From Chalara sp. BL73 (taxonomy: Eukaryota > Ascomycota > Leotiomycetes > Helotiales): a stretch of 64,000 nucleotides of DNA. The translations under genes and the position numbers were made by a program. Within the stretch, counting starts at the first letter, position 1; every line of letters begins with the position of its first letter. Below are positions 10,883-21,953 of this stretch, piece by piece. Where the stretch lies: assembly GCA_918026815.1 (NCBI GenBank), contig CAKJVC010000012.1, positions 1,364,001 to 1,428,000 of the forward strand, written 5' to 3'. A model generated the notes under the pieces. It made no database searches. It was not told the origin of the DNA and saw only the letters and a list, made by a program, of their open reading frames with translations.

Positions 10883-11872
10883 ATGTCCGGAGAAACACAA
10901 TTTGCCCTCGCTGTCGTTGGATGGAGTTACGGTATTGATTGTGATTGCCAACTTTCCATTGAATGCAACGGCAAGCAATTCGAAGTAATTCTCTCGCCTA
11001 GTACTTTTCCAGACGAGACTATTGAAGGGCTGCTCCTCAAGAGACTTGGGGCTGCTCTGGAGCTGAGGGATAGCGAGGAGCAGACAGCGATCGAAGAAGA
11101 GATTGCTGATATTGTCTCTGAAACTGGCCTGCCAACATTCGAACGGTTAGCCCCTCTAGTTAAATCTAGTCTTTCCTCTACCGATTTACATTCTTTACTC
11201 CATCCCGAAACCTTTCATTTCCAGCTAGTCACAGTCAATGGAAATCCACAACTCATCGAAAGAAAAGATGAGGCACTAAGCACTCAAGAATTCACACTAA
11301 ACGTGCTAAATTCGAGTTTACCGAGAATCAGCTCGAAAGACATTCAAATTCTAAAGACGTTCCGTAACAAAAACATTACGAAAGTTCTCGTTTATGGACA
11401 AGAAAGATGTTGCAAGATCGCCGACAGAATCACCAAGCAAGCCGTTCAACGCGAGTTTGATTGCCTCAACAAAATCTCTTTAGCTAATCTTGGATCTCTC
11501 CGAGTTCCTAAACTAGTAGGCCTTGTTCAGTCGTCAAACAGTGGTGAAATTATTGGGATCTTGGAAGAATATATCTGTCCTCATCCTCAATTTGGACAGC
11601 ACACATTACGACACATTGATGTCAAAAATGTAACGGATATGCGACGGGCTGAATGGGCATGTCAAGTACGGGAAACTGTTGAAATGCTGCATAAAATTGG
11701 AATTATATGGGGAGATGGCAAAGCAGACAATGTTCTAATTGGCGTGAATGATGATGCTTGGCTGATTGACTTTGGTGGGGGTTGGACTGATAAGTGGGTA
11801 GACGAGAAGTTGATGGACACAGTTGAAGGGGATAGACAGGCAGTTGAGAGGATTACAGGATTCTTAGCTTAG
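10883..11872 (+). CDS. Fungal kinase-like (protein kinase/APH fold) protein
   Basis: Single-exon gene of 329 residues. The C-terminal half has the kinase-fold signature of a lineage common in ascomycetes: hinge IIGILEEYICP (about residue 230), catalytic loop LHKIGIIWGDGKADNVLIG (about 268-286, with Asp in WGD and a downstream Asn), and metal-binding loop WLIDFGGGWTDKWVD (about 294-308). A candidate ATP-binding Lys is in CCKIAD, near 175. The N-terminal 150 residues are unrelated to the kinase fold and have no recognised domain. Members usually sit in accessory regions; substrate unknown. HRD is replaced by WGD and the Gly-rich loop is weak, so activity is uncertain. No lesions are seen. Confidence 0.7.
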   Translation: MSGETQFALAVVGWSYGIDCDCQLSIECNGKQFEVILSPSTFPDETIEGLLLKRLGAALELRDSEEQTAIEEEIADIVSETGLPTFERLAPLVKSSLSSTDLHSLLHPETFHFQLVTVNGNPQLIERKDEALSTQEFTLNVLNSSLPRISSKDIQILKTFRNKNITKVLVYGQERCCKIADRITKQAVQREFDCLNKISLANLGSLRVPKLVGLVQSSNSGEIIGILEEYICPHPQFGQHTLRHIDVKNVTDMRRAEWACQVRETVEMLHKIGIIWGDGKADNVLIGVNDDAWLIDFGGGWTDKWVDEKLMDTVEGDRQAVERITGFLA

Positions 11873-13515
11873 GAGCACGGACTTGATTAGAAAAAGCTGT
11901 CAAGGCGTGCGACTGCTGGAAAAATTGGATTTGATCAAAAAGAACATTTTCTGGAGATGTGGTGTTCCAGAGAGGGGATGGACGGATGGCCGTACTAGGC
12001 AGGCTAATCGAGGATAAATGATTGGCAATTAGATCTTCTAGCCGAATCATTTCCAAACGCACAATTGTGAGTCTAGCTCTAAGGATAGATTCGTGGTTTC
12101 ATTGTCGTTTCTATCCAAGCCCGGCGGCACAAGCCGCAATTGGCCAATTTAGGCGTAGCTTCTAATTGAATCCCTTGTCACGATAAGATAAAACTGCGCA
12201 TCCGAAGCGCAGCAATTTATACCCAATCACACGAAACATCCCAACACGTCCTGCCTCAGAGAGGAAGATACCTGGGGTAAAACAAGGTCACCAGCTGGAG
12301 CTGATTAAGGTCGCTGTCGATACTTCCTCATCGTCGCCGAAGGCGCCGCGAGGGGGGGCTGACGTGGCCTTTTCAGAACAGAGGATTCTGCCAGCGAAAT
12401 GGGTACGAAAACCATCCGACTGTTCGGTCCCTTGCCTTGCAAGCAAGCTTGTTATTAATTCTACGCTGTTAATGGCCTGAGCAGCAATAATTGTGCCGGG
12501 CAGACAGGACACCTCTGGGCGTGGACAGAGTTTTCATCATTTTATCGGAGCCCCGCGGAAGCGTGGCAAACACTCTAGGAAGATTCAACCTGCGGAAAGG
12601 GCCAAAGCATTCAATAAAGAAAGGAAATCTGAAGTGGCGTACGCGCTGCGCGGGTAAGAGAGACTGGGTGAAAGTTGGGGATCTTGTTGGAAAGTGCTGC
12701 GTACTCAGAGGGTAATGGTTGGACGCGATTTCGATCACGAAAAAAGACCGCTGTAGCGACAGGCCCAAGGACGAATCTACGGGATCACACGAAAACAATA
12801 CCAGTCCTTTTTTGACCACCCGATTCTACAACAGACAAGGCAAAAGGGCCGGCAGCGGAAGAGGAACTGGGGCATGTAGAGCTATCGGAGATACTAGGTT
12901 TGGAACATACATGGAGGAAAACAAAGTACACGTTTTGGTGGTTAGTGGAAGCGGACACGTTGCTATAGAGCCGCCGGCTTGGGTTTTATAGTAGCAACTC
13001 CTGCGAGGCACGGTCGGCCTTGCTGTAAGCAGAGATGTGGCAAGGTAGCGCAAAGTAGTTAATAGCTATGAAGCGCAGCGTATAATGGCAGCGATAAATA
13101 CACTGTCTATATGGCTCGAGAGGACGGAAACGCGTGTCGGTCTACAATAGCATGTTCAGAGTCCAGTAGGGCGGCAGGTATGGGGTAGGCTTAAGGAGCA
13201 AACTGCGGGAGAGATATAGGAAGATGGATTGGGCCCCAGAACCCTCGAATCAGATCGGAAAAAGGAGAGCTAACACGACGACCCTTTGATTGGCAGGAAA
13301 GATATTAAGAGGGCTCTTGCTTAGATTAGAGCACGTCGAACCTCTTCTTGTACTATAGCCTTAGGTTAGAAATACAAGTCTCTCGCCGCTCTACTAACCT
13401 CCAGCATGGCAGGAGGCCCTTTCTTTCCAACACACCCTCTCTACTGCCTCGAAGGAAGCAAAGCACCGCACAACCGAAGCCCAAAGCTTGTTCCAGGGCA
13501 TCACACAATCTCTCT
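11873..13515. other. Long region without recognisable genes
   Basis: Several open frames overlap on both strands (for example 12469-12819 minus and 12719-12991 plus), but none shows a domain or family pattern and they shadow one another. It includes a G-rich run near 12348. I see no repeat of the named families until 13516. Confidence 0.4.
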
Positions 13516-13590
13516 GTCACGTCGCGTGCTCCTAAGTACACGTGACCCGTATTAGGCGAGCTCGCCGAGCGCCTCGTGTATATATGGAAT
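13516..13590 (-). repeat. R1 fragment
   Basis: Reverse-strand R1 end: TGTCACGTCGCGTGCTC, a CACGTGAC box, then CCTCGTGTATATATGG. The remainder of the element is lost. Confidence 0.55.
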
Positions 13591-13707
13591 CGATTAAAAC
13601 GTTCACGAATAGCGCGGCGCTAGAGCCTTAGCAACAGGGGAGCCTTGTATTTAAGCGAGCCAATAGCTAAAAACAAAATAGGATCATGTCCCCTAAGACC
13701 CACTCGT

Positions 13708-13824
13708 TGTCACGACACGAGCTGTGGATCTACAGATACAGAGGGCAACGGTGGTATCATACGAGAATCTATAGCTACGGAACGAAGAGGAGCTCGAGGA
13801 GAGCAGGCTATATGTACACGAGGC
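13708..13824 (+). repeat. R1 fragment
   Basis: Begins TGTCACGACACGAGCTG and matches R1 through TATGTACACGAGGC, after which R3-like sequence follows. Truncated at the 3' end. Confidence 0.6.
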
Positions 13825-13827
13825 GGT

Positions 13828-13925
13828 GTCCTACAGTGTCACAAGCTTGTGACTTTAGTATCCCCCAAAAGTACTCTGGCACCTGAAGCCCATGACAGTC
13901 TAGGTCATACTATTGAAATAGAAAA
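13828..13925 (+). repeat. R3 fragment
   Basis: Matches the middle of R3 (CCTACAGTGTCACAAGCTTG, AAAGTACTCTGGCA, CTAGGTCATAC) as in the copy at 56.6-57.1 kb. It directly abuts the preceding R1 fragment. Confidence 0.5.
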
Positions 13926-13931
13926 GAGAAT

Positions 13932-14163
13932 CACGGAGCTTCAGAGAGTATAGGGTAAACGAGTCAATTGCTGGAGGTTGTAGAACCTAAACTACAGGAG
14001 AGAATCTCTTTACCTATAGAGGTGTGATACTCACATACGACGTAACGCATACGTCAGTAGATTCATCATCGAAGGCAAAAGTAGGTACGCATCTTGCGCA
14101 AGCATGCCTACAACTTCCCCAATAGGCTAGGTATGGTCCTTAGACCTAGCCTGTTCAACAATA
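13932..14163 (+). repeat. R5 dispersed repeat, copy 1
   Basis: Shares several blocks with 37.93-38.12 kb: TTCAGAGAGTATAGGG, ACTACAGGAGAGAATC, and a 3' block ATGGTCCTTAGACCTA followed by CCTGTTCAACA. The middle differs in length. Class unknown; no coding capacity. Confidence 0.55.
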
Positions 14164-14241
14164 TTTAGCCAAGAATAAAATCGCCTTGCACTCTTCAGAA
14201 TAGAAGCCCTAACGCAAGGTTTACATCCTTGCCAGGGCCCT

Positions 14242-16739
14242 CTAGACCAACATTACAGCATCCTCTTGCCCAGCCATCCATGCCACTAAAGTTGAGCAGG
14301 ATGACAAGGTATCTGAATGATCATGTCCCATAACACGTTTCCGTGATTGTATACATTCCTCCATAAGTCTTATAGCCTCATTCTCTCTGCCAGCTCGCTT
14401 CCATATAAATGCGAGATTGTTCATGCTCGTGAGCGTGTCTGGATGGTCGGTTCCGAGTTTCTCCTTGAGCATATTTGTCACCTGCACCTGTAGCTCTTCC
14501 GCAGCTTCCCACCGGCCTTGTTCGCTATACGTTGAAGCGAGATTGCTCATGCTCGTGAGCGTAGATGGGTGGTCAGCACCGAGTTTCTCCTTGCGTATAT
14601 TCGTTACCTGCACTTGTAGCTCTTCTGCAGCTTCCCACCGGCCTTGTTCGCTATATGTTAACGCGAGATTGCTCATGCTTGTGAGCGTAGATGGATGGTC
14701 GGCACCGAGTTTTTCTTTGCATATATTTATTTCTTGCACTTGTAGCTCTTCCGCAGCTTCCCACCGGCCTTGTTCGCTATACGTTGAAGCGAGATTGCTC
14801 ATGCTCGTGAGTGTAAATTGATGATCAGTACCGAGTTTTTCCTTGCGTATATTCATTACTTGCACCTGTAGCTCTTCCGCAGCTTCCCACCGGCCTAGAT
14901 CGCCATACGTTAACGCGAGATTGCTCATACTCCTAAGCGTGTCTAGATGGTCAGCACCGAGATTCTCCTTGCGTATATTCACCACCTGCACTTGTAGCTC
15001 TTCAGCAGCGTCCCACCGTCCTTGAGTACGATAAATTTTTGCAAGCATATCTCTTGATAGGTCTGTCAGGAGATGATCCTCTCCGCAGGTAACAGTCAAG
15101 TTATATAGGTCTTGCATAATTTGTTCCAGCGCTTTATCTAACCTTCCGTGATTAATATATGTGTTCGTAAAATCAGACCAAGGAATACTTCCTGTATGTT
15201 CTATCCTAGATAACATAGCAGGCTGGAACCTGTCAGGCTCAGAAGACAGGCTAGACACTATTTTTTGGATAGTTTGAATATTCTGTTTACTTTGATCCAG
15301 GATTTCTGTAGCCTTCGCTTCGTCCCTCAAGACGCCAAAGCCGATATAATGACAAAGCGCCGCCTGAATGTCGATAGGCGCGGATTGAGACTTTTTGTCC
15401 AAAAGACATTGAGCAATGTAGGACCGAATTCGATAATCGCTGCGGTACAAGGCGTAAACCGAATTTTCAATCTATAAAAGTTATTAATATCCTCGGTATA
15501 TTAAAGAACCCTACCTTGAAATCACTAGTTTTGATACTAAGCTGGGGACTATTCCATATGGCTTTTGGAAGGTTTGTCCTTATTTTGGTTAGCCTTTAAC
15601 TGTTTCGTGAAAGGTTTGGCTCACCATCCTGGATCTAGCTTTGTAAGGAGTACCGAGAGACTCGTTTCTCGCTTTTCGGGTTCTCGGCTCAAACTCGATT
15701 CAAAGAATTCTTTAAGGACTATCTGATTTTCGTGTCCCAATGCCGTTTCTAACGCCAAGAGTAATTGAGCATATTCTTGGAGCTTTCCCTTCATTTCGCC
15801 TATTATTTGTACCGCTGATCTAGAAGACCCGACCCCATCAAGATCTCGGGATAGCGATATTACTTCTAAAAAGTAAGGCTCGAACAATAGCCATAAACAT
15901 AGCATACCGAAAGAGAACAAATCTGTTCTGATAGCCTCTAATGGAGTCCACTCACGAGCATGACGGTAGTGCTCAGGGGCATTCCATGGTTTCGATATCG
16001 GTAATTTGATTCGATGGTCATTGTCTGCGTATAGAGTGGAATACCCGAAGTCAATAACTTGTGCGTGGAATTCGTTATTTTTGTCCCTAAAGATAAGGAC
16101 ATTCTGGGGCTTAATATCTCCATGGACGATTTCTATTACTATTACTTACAATACGGTAGACTGCGGACAGGGATAATACATACTATTAGAGTGCATGCTA
16201 ATAATTGCTGTCCCGATCTCTGCGCAGAGTTTTAGTCGCTCTGTGATATCCATCTGTCTCCCTACTAGTGTCTCCATAAAGTTATGTAAATCCCCGAATT
16301 CTGATTTTTCAAAGACTAGAACGGGCCATGGCTTATCATTAGCTGTGATATCCCAGCAGATGCCTTGTAGCTCTACGATATTTGGATGCCCTCGAACGGA
16401 CGGCTGGGCCAAAACAGTAATCTCGCTAATAAGATTTCGGAAAATATCTTTTTCGTTCTCTTTTTCTTTTCCATCGTCTCGAACACGCTTAAAAGCGAAA
16501 CTGGTATCCGCATTAATGGAACTCTCGTTAACTTTGGATGTTCCTCCCAGGCCGATTCTTTGGCTCTCTGCTTCCCAAGTGATAGGTAAGATTTCAATGT
16601 CTAGTGTCTGGGCTGTAGCGAGGAATGACAGAAAGGTATATTGGTCAGGTGCAGCCTCTAGCCCGAGCACCTCTCGGCCGAAGGACGTATGCGATTCGGA
16701 GAGGTATGGCGCAGTATACAGCACGGAGGTTGTTGCCAT
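14242..16739 (-). CDS. Protein kinase - TPR (kinesin-light-chain type) fusion
   Basis: Four exons: 16739-16184, 16132-15625, 15578-15515 and 15471-14242. The introns are 51, 46 and 43 bp; all have GT..AG ends and all phases close, giving 785 residues (827 if the upstream ATG at 16865 is used). The kinase domain has a Gly-loop GLGGTSKV, Lys in FAFKRV, hinge VLVFEKSEFGDL, catalytic loop IVHGDIKPQNVLI (Asp, Lys and Asn present) and metal loop VIDFGYS. HRD is HGD, as in many fungal kinases. A linker (IENSVYALYRSDYRIRSY) leads to about six 42-residue TPR units of type GRWEAAEELQVQV..NIRKEKLGADHPSTL, four or five nearly identical. No NB-ARC/NACHT is present. A kinase joined directly to high-identity repeats suggests a sensor whose TPR array binds a ligand and whose kinase signals (inference). 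Confidence 0.75.
14400..15040 (-). repeat. 126-bp tandem TPR-coding units
   Basis: About five tandem 126-bp units (42 codons), best preserved between 14480 and 14900. They differ mostly at residues flanking the SEQGR turn and in the V/E/M-N-I positions. The high DNA identity indicates recent unit gain or gene conversion. Confidence 0.75.
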
Positions 16740-16865
16740 GGTCACAGTAGTGGAAAATTGCAAAAGCAAGACTGCTTCTGACCAAGGTGCTATAGGGTAT
16801 AGAAAGGCGAGTTTATGGCATTTCCGTACTTTGGCTTTTTGTCCATTGATGGATTGATCAAGCAC

Positions 16866-17289
16866 ATGTGAATGAGTCCAGCCTTACGAGTAGCGAAGGA
16901 AAGGAGCCTCACTGAGGCTGATTTGTCCAAGACAAAAACGGTTAAGTAGGCAGGACGGATATTACTGGTACAGCTGCCTGTATGTGCTCAATAATGAGGC
17001 GGATGGGACTTTAAAATATTGTACTGTACAGTAAACGCCCGATTGATATGATACTTCAGTGTGATTTGCCCTTGAAAGTCGCCTTGTGGGAGGAGCTACA
17101 GTACCCCCGATCAAATGAAATCTAATTGACTGTCTTAAACCTTGAGCCTATGGCTCCACTTGTGCACAGCTTTGGAATAAACGGCACAAGGCGCAGCCAC
17201 TCAGGCTGGCTGGGCATTCTAACGCAGCCGTCTGATGTGGGGTAGCTGACCTGGTCTTAGGACACGTCATGGGGGCAGCTCAGGTCGGT
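16866..17289. other. Intergenic region upstream of the kinase-TPR gene
   Basis: No gene recognised. The plus-strand frame at 17269-17517 is the antisense of the neighbouring pseudogene. Confidence 0.35.
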
Positions 17290-17960
17290 GCCACGGCGGG
17301 GCTTCCCAAGGGCCTCACAACCTCTTCCGTGGAACGCCTAAGCGGAGATACCCTGTCTGACGGTGCTTCTGCCCCGCCTATGCATTTCAGCACCGCCTCT
17401 CTGAATACGACCCCCATCTTGGCGGCCCAGTCTTCTCTCGCAAATTTTTATTCGCTTTTGCCGGAATATGGTCTGGCCCGTCTTTCTGACACTTGGCCTC
17501 TATTAGTAAGCTATTGAGTGGACGCCAAAGCCCGATCTCCAGAAGAACGATCCCCAAGCTGTAGTAATCAAACTTTTGACGAAATCGGCCAGTGCTATCA
17601 TAATCTGGATGTTGATACTCTTGTTGATCGTCGAGACTTTCAGTTTGCCAAAAGTCCCCATCTGGTCTAGTTTTGTGCAGTCCTACTATATACGGCTGTC
17701 ACATTTCGCTGCTGCTGGGACTTATGCGAACCTCACTAGTATCCGATAACTAGAAAAAAGAATATTGTGCGAGTTAAAGTTTTCGTGCAGCTATCCGGTG
17801 GTATGGAACTCTTTTAGACGATCTACAAAAGCAAACGCTAGTTGGAACTTATCGCTAAGCAGAAAATAGTACTTTGAGTTCTTTTCTCTATGTCACGGTT
17901 GTCAGAAATAGGGTCTATTGCACAGGGAATCAATTAGAGGATCTGCGAAGGTATCACGGT
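17290..17960 (-). pseudogene. Decayed fungal kinase-like gene (HeLo-associated type)
   Basis: Reading leftwards, one finds an LSDKFQLAFAFVDRLKEFH segment, a TAG where the family has Trp (G-W-L-H), then NFNSHNILFF, a D-Y-Y-S-L-G-I-V-L-L-E-I-G-L-W block, and after a frameshift MGVVFREAVLKCIGG. These are hallmarks of the kinase-like C-terminal domain that fungal HeLo/prion-inhibition proteins often carry. Stops and at least one frameshift show it is dead. No HeLo N-terminus is found upstream. Confidence 0.65.
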
Positions 17961-18108
17961 GATTGAATACGGGCTTGTTGGAGCGATCAGTGTGGTGATG
18001 ATATTCTCTACAACGCTGAGCAGTAAATGAGGGGAAGACATGCTCTAGCTCCTTGGCCTACTTACGTAAGCCGATTCCTGACAACGGGGTACCACTACGT
18101 GTACCACC

Positions 18109-18308
18109 TGTCACGAAGCCAATATGGGCGCAAAGGTAGCTATCATAAGGTTCTATTCGACGATACTAAACTAGAGAGGAAAGGTATGTGGTTGAACGAT
18201 CCCTTAACCTAATAGAGAATGGAGCACGTGACGCTCGCCTATGGGAACCGAACACGTGACCCACAACCCCGTAACCTCGTAACCTGCATCACGTGACCAT
18301 TCATGACA
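18109..18308 (+). repeat. Solo LTR of the 41-54 kb gypsy family, inside the MULE TIR
   Basis: A 200-bp copy running TGTCACGAAGCC..CATTCATGACA, three or four substitutions from the full-length elements' LTRs. The 5-bp duplication CCACC lies at 18104-18108 and 18309-18313. Removing the LTR restores the left TIR to match the right one exactly at this point. Confidence 0.92.
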
Positions 18309-18889
18309 CCACCCATGGTACGTTTAGAATTTGTATTAGGTAAGCGCTGCAAAACGTACCACCCCCCCTGCCACCCTACCAAAAATGATCGCGCGTCGCG
18401 TTCTACACCCACTTGCACTGTAATTTTGCCTGCAATTGATGCACGCTGGACTTAATTGCATTATAATAATCAATTTTATAGAATGTATCGTTCAGAATCT
18501 CGTGCATGCTCTTCCTCAATTCTAGCCCATACTTCTTTACGCTTATTTTCCGTGTGCTTGTTGCTATTTCTCACAAACTCCGATTCTAGCTTATTATACT
18601 CGTCCTTTTCTTTTTTTGCTTCATTATCTAGCCATACCATAATCTCTTCATTTGTCCAATTAGCCTAATTTGCTATAATATTACCCGTCAAGTCACGTCG
18701 TTCTTTAGGCATGTAAAATAGCTGTTCTTTTAAAACTTTTAGTCGCGAAGTAGTCCATTTCCGGGCTTTGCGGTATTCTGCTGGTCGTACAGTAGAGTGT
18801 TGAGCTAGCCAGGCTGCTTTTTCAGCTAAATAAGTTTGCATTAGAACTTCTGGCCTGTCTGGAGATAGCTGTTTAAACACAATAGACAC

Positions 18890-19335
18890 TGTAAGCGCTG
18901 TAAATACAGGAAACGCTACAGTAATAGTAGACTCTATAGGCTCTGTAAGTACAGGAAACTCTACAGTTATAGTGGACTCTATAAGCTCTGTAAGTACAGG
19001 AAACGCTACAGTTATCGTGGATTCTGTAAGCTCTGTAAGCACAGGAAATGCCACAGTTATCGTAAATTCTGTAAGCTCTGTAAGCACAGGAAATGCCACA
19101 GTTATCGTAAATTCTGTAAGCTCTGTAAGCACAGAAGATGCTACAGGCATAGTAGACGCTGTAAGCGCTGTAAGCGCTGTAAGCACAAAAGATGCTACAA
19201 GCATAGTGAACGCTGTCGGCGCTGTAAGCACACAGAATGCTACAGGCATAGTGAACGCTGTAAGCGCTGTAAGCACAAGGGATGCTACAGGCATAGTGGA
19301 CTCTACAAGTGCTGTAAGCGCCGGTAGCTGCCTTG
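18890..19335 (-). repeat. 45-bp coding minisatellite in the transposase C-terminus
   Basis: About ten tandem units of 45 bp, each encoding 15 residues of type VLTELTEFTITVAFP, between the zinc-knuckle-like motif and the Myb-like tail. Open frame is kept throughout. Units vary at a few codons (A/E, F/S, P/M), so the array is not newly homogenised. Confidence 0.85.
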
Positions 19336-20468
19336 CTTCTATATTTATATCGAGAAAAATTTGACTTTGTTTGGCAATTGATGCCTGTAGCCTTACTAGA
19401 CAGTTAAAACTGTTCATTGTATGCCCTCTTCTATAGCATGCTGAACATTTAGGAAGCTGCTTTACAAGTAGCTTTTCACTCGTAGAAAGAATACGGCCCG
19501 TACGAGCTATTCGCAAGTTAGCTGTATTTTGCTTACTAGCTCGCTGCGAGTCAAGAAGTGGCTGTAAAGTACTTTGACGGTCCCAATACCAGTGCTCGTG
19601 GAAATCTGACGGAATAAAGCCACCTGTAGACTTTTTTATATCACATATATGCGCACAAAGCAAGCCCATTGATCGTGTAAAGCTTTTTGTACAAAGCTGT
19701 AAAAGTAGAAAAACAAGCTTTAAATGTCGTTGTACAAGTCGTAATGCATGCTAAGTAATAACTCCTAAACAGCCTTGAAACAGCTTTTTATCTATATCAA
19801 AAAGTGCTCTGTCTTGCTGTATAGTCGTACGAGTTGACACAGCTGAAACTTGATTAATCACAGCTGTTTCAATAAGTTTCTATGACGAATAAAAGTCTCC
19901 TTTGGTTTTTTTGCCTCCTAAATAACGCTTGATATATGCGTGAGCACCTTCAACACGTGACGTAACTCGAATGCCAAAGTGTAAGTATTGACTTGTCCAA
20001 GCTTCAACAAAACGCTCTTTTTGACCTTCTTTTAGCCACTCATTTTGCAAGTACGTTACACATTGCTGAGTTTTAGAAGTCGAGTATTAAGTTCGAAATT
20101 CAAGCCAATACTTATCAAATTCCTCAATTGTACGTGCTTGAATAACTGTACGCCAAGCAGCTTCAAATACTAGCCAGTCTTCGTTTCCAACTATGTTTTT
20201 ACACTTAGCAACAACACATTGATTAACGTGCCAAATGCAAAGTAGTGTAAAAGCGTACAGAAATACTTTTTCTGAAGCATTCTTTTGAGCCTGGTCACCG
20301 TCCATAACTACAACTGCAAGCTTAATTCCAAGCTCTTAAAAACAATGAAATGCCCATTCAAAATCTTCTTTTGTTTCGCCTAGAAAAAAGCAAAACCCAA
20401 TTGAAAACGTCATGCCTGAGCTTGTAATACCTATAAAATCAATTAGTATAAAAATTAGTATAAATTAA

Positions 20469-21095
20469 GGGCAAATATCTCATATACCACTTTTATGGTA
20501 TATGAGATATATGTCAACAAACGTGTGGTATATCAGATATTCGTCAAAATTCACTGTAAAGCCTATAATACGCTATAGCGACACACACTATAACAACATA
20601 AACTGTAACAATATACGCTGTAGTAATACAATATACGCTGTAGCAATACAAACTATATTAATACTATTGTTATAGCGTGTGTTGTATTATTACAGTGTAT
20701 GTCGTTACAGCGTGTGTCGTTACAGTGTATGTCGCTACAGCGTGTGTCGCTACAACGTGTGTCGCTACGGCGTGTCGTAGCATACGCTGTAGCAATACAA
20801 CATATATTGTAGCAATATAATGCATACGCAGTAATACATTTTATAGTAATATTATTGCTACAGCGTTCGCTGCAGCGTGTGTTGTATTGCTGCAGCTTGT
20901 ATCGGTACAGCGCGACAAAATAATGGTATATAAGATATATAAGTGTTTCTTATATACCATTGTTTTGTCAATAAGTATCTGAAATACCACTGTTTTGCGC
21001 CAAGAGACAAAAGGTGGTATATAAGATATTCGTCAAAAAAAGTATGGTACATGAGAAATATGATCACTTTTTTGTGGTATATGAGATATTTGCCG
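20469..21095. mobile_element. 627-bp MULE-type MITE inside a transposase intron
   Basis: The ends carry a 21-bp perfect inverted repeat (GGCAAATATCTC.. at 20470-20490, its complement at 21074-21094) and are flanked by a 9-bp duplication ATAAATTAA at 20460-20468 and 21096-21104. Subterminal copies of TGGTATATGAGATAT occur in both orientations; the centre is a run of GCTGTAGCAATACA/TGTCGCTACAGCG inverted units. It lacks coding capacity. Without it the host intron would be 56 bp, normal for this genome. Confidence 0.88.
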
Positions 21096-21721
21096 ATAAA
21101 TTAAAAAAAATAGAAAACTTACCAATCATATAAAAAAGTGGCATATCAAATTTGTTGGTTTTGTATGTATTATCAACGAGTATAACGTCTTAGTTAGTTT
21201 GAGCAAGCTGAATTGACTGAAAGTAAGCAATAAATAAGTAACGAGTCCGATTTGTAGCTGTAACATTAATTTTAAAGTGTATTCCTTTGTCTTTTAAATG
21301 TTGAAGCAAAGCACCGTTTGCAGAAAGCCCATGTTTTTGCTCTCTTTTGAAAGAAGCATTCAAGTTGTATATATCGTACGGTTAAAAAAAAGCAGTCGTC
21401 ATTTCGCGTAAGTACGTAATTGCTTGGCCAAGCTTGATTCCTATAAATATATTAAGCTTTTTTAAAAAAAAATTATTATATAATATTAAGCTTACCTGCG
21501 TTATGAAAAGATTTGGCCTGGTTTATTTCTGCTTGTGCTAGTTTCCGGTGTGCTGAATAAGAGCTAATTGACTGGCTTGGAGAGTAGTTGTGTATACTGT
21601 ATTCCGCGCCAGGCCTATAGCGAAGCTCCTATTGTGTATCCGTACGTTCACGGGCTATTATTGAAAACTAACAGCCTGTTTTTCGGGTAGCTGTACGGCG
21701 TTTACGGTCCTGTAAGCTATT

Positions 21722-21953
21722 TGTCACGGCCCTGTTACCACAGGGCTCGGCACCTCAGAGCTTGGCAACCAACGCTACAGGGCTCGCTTACACTGGCCCC
21801 TGGCCAGCATCCTGTATATAAAGCACTGCTCTCCTTCCCTTCTTCTGCCTGTAGTTTGTTCTCTTCGTTATAACAATTGATAGTTGTCCATACCTTTGCA
21901 TCCTTCTATCTAGATCCACGGATCGAGATCCCTGTGCAGCTTGAGTTGTTACA
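21722..21953 (-). repeat. R2 solo LTR inserted in MULE exon 1
   Basis: A 232-bp element running TGTCACGGCC..TTGTTACA on the plus strand with exact duplication CTATT at 21717-21721 and 21954-21958. Excising it plus one duplication copy rejoins the transposase frame without a shift. This is the best-defined R2 copy in the window. Confidence 0.92.

Noticed and set aside
12469..12991. Overlapping frames on both strands as candidate small genes
   Set aside because: Mutually antisense, no domain, no splice support and no repeat of them elsewhere.
16195..16857. A 220-codon plus-strand frame antisense to the kinase-TPR gene
   Set aside because: The opposite strand has kinase motifs and closing splice phases; this frame has no recognisable pattern.
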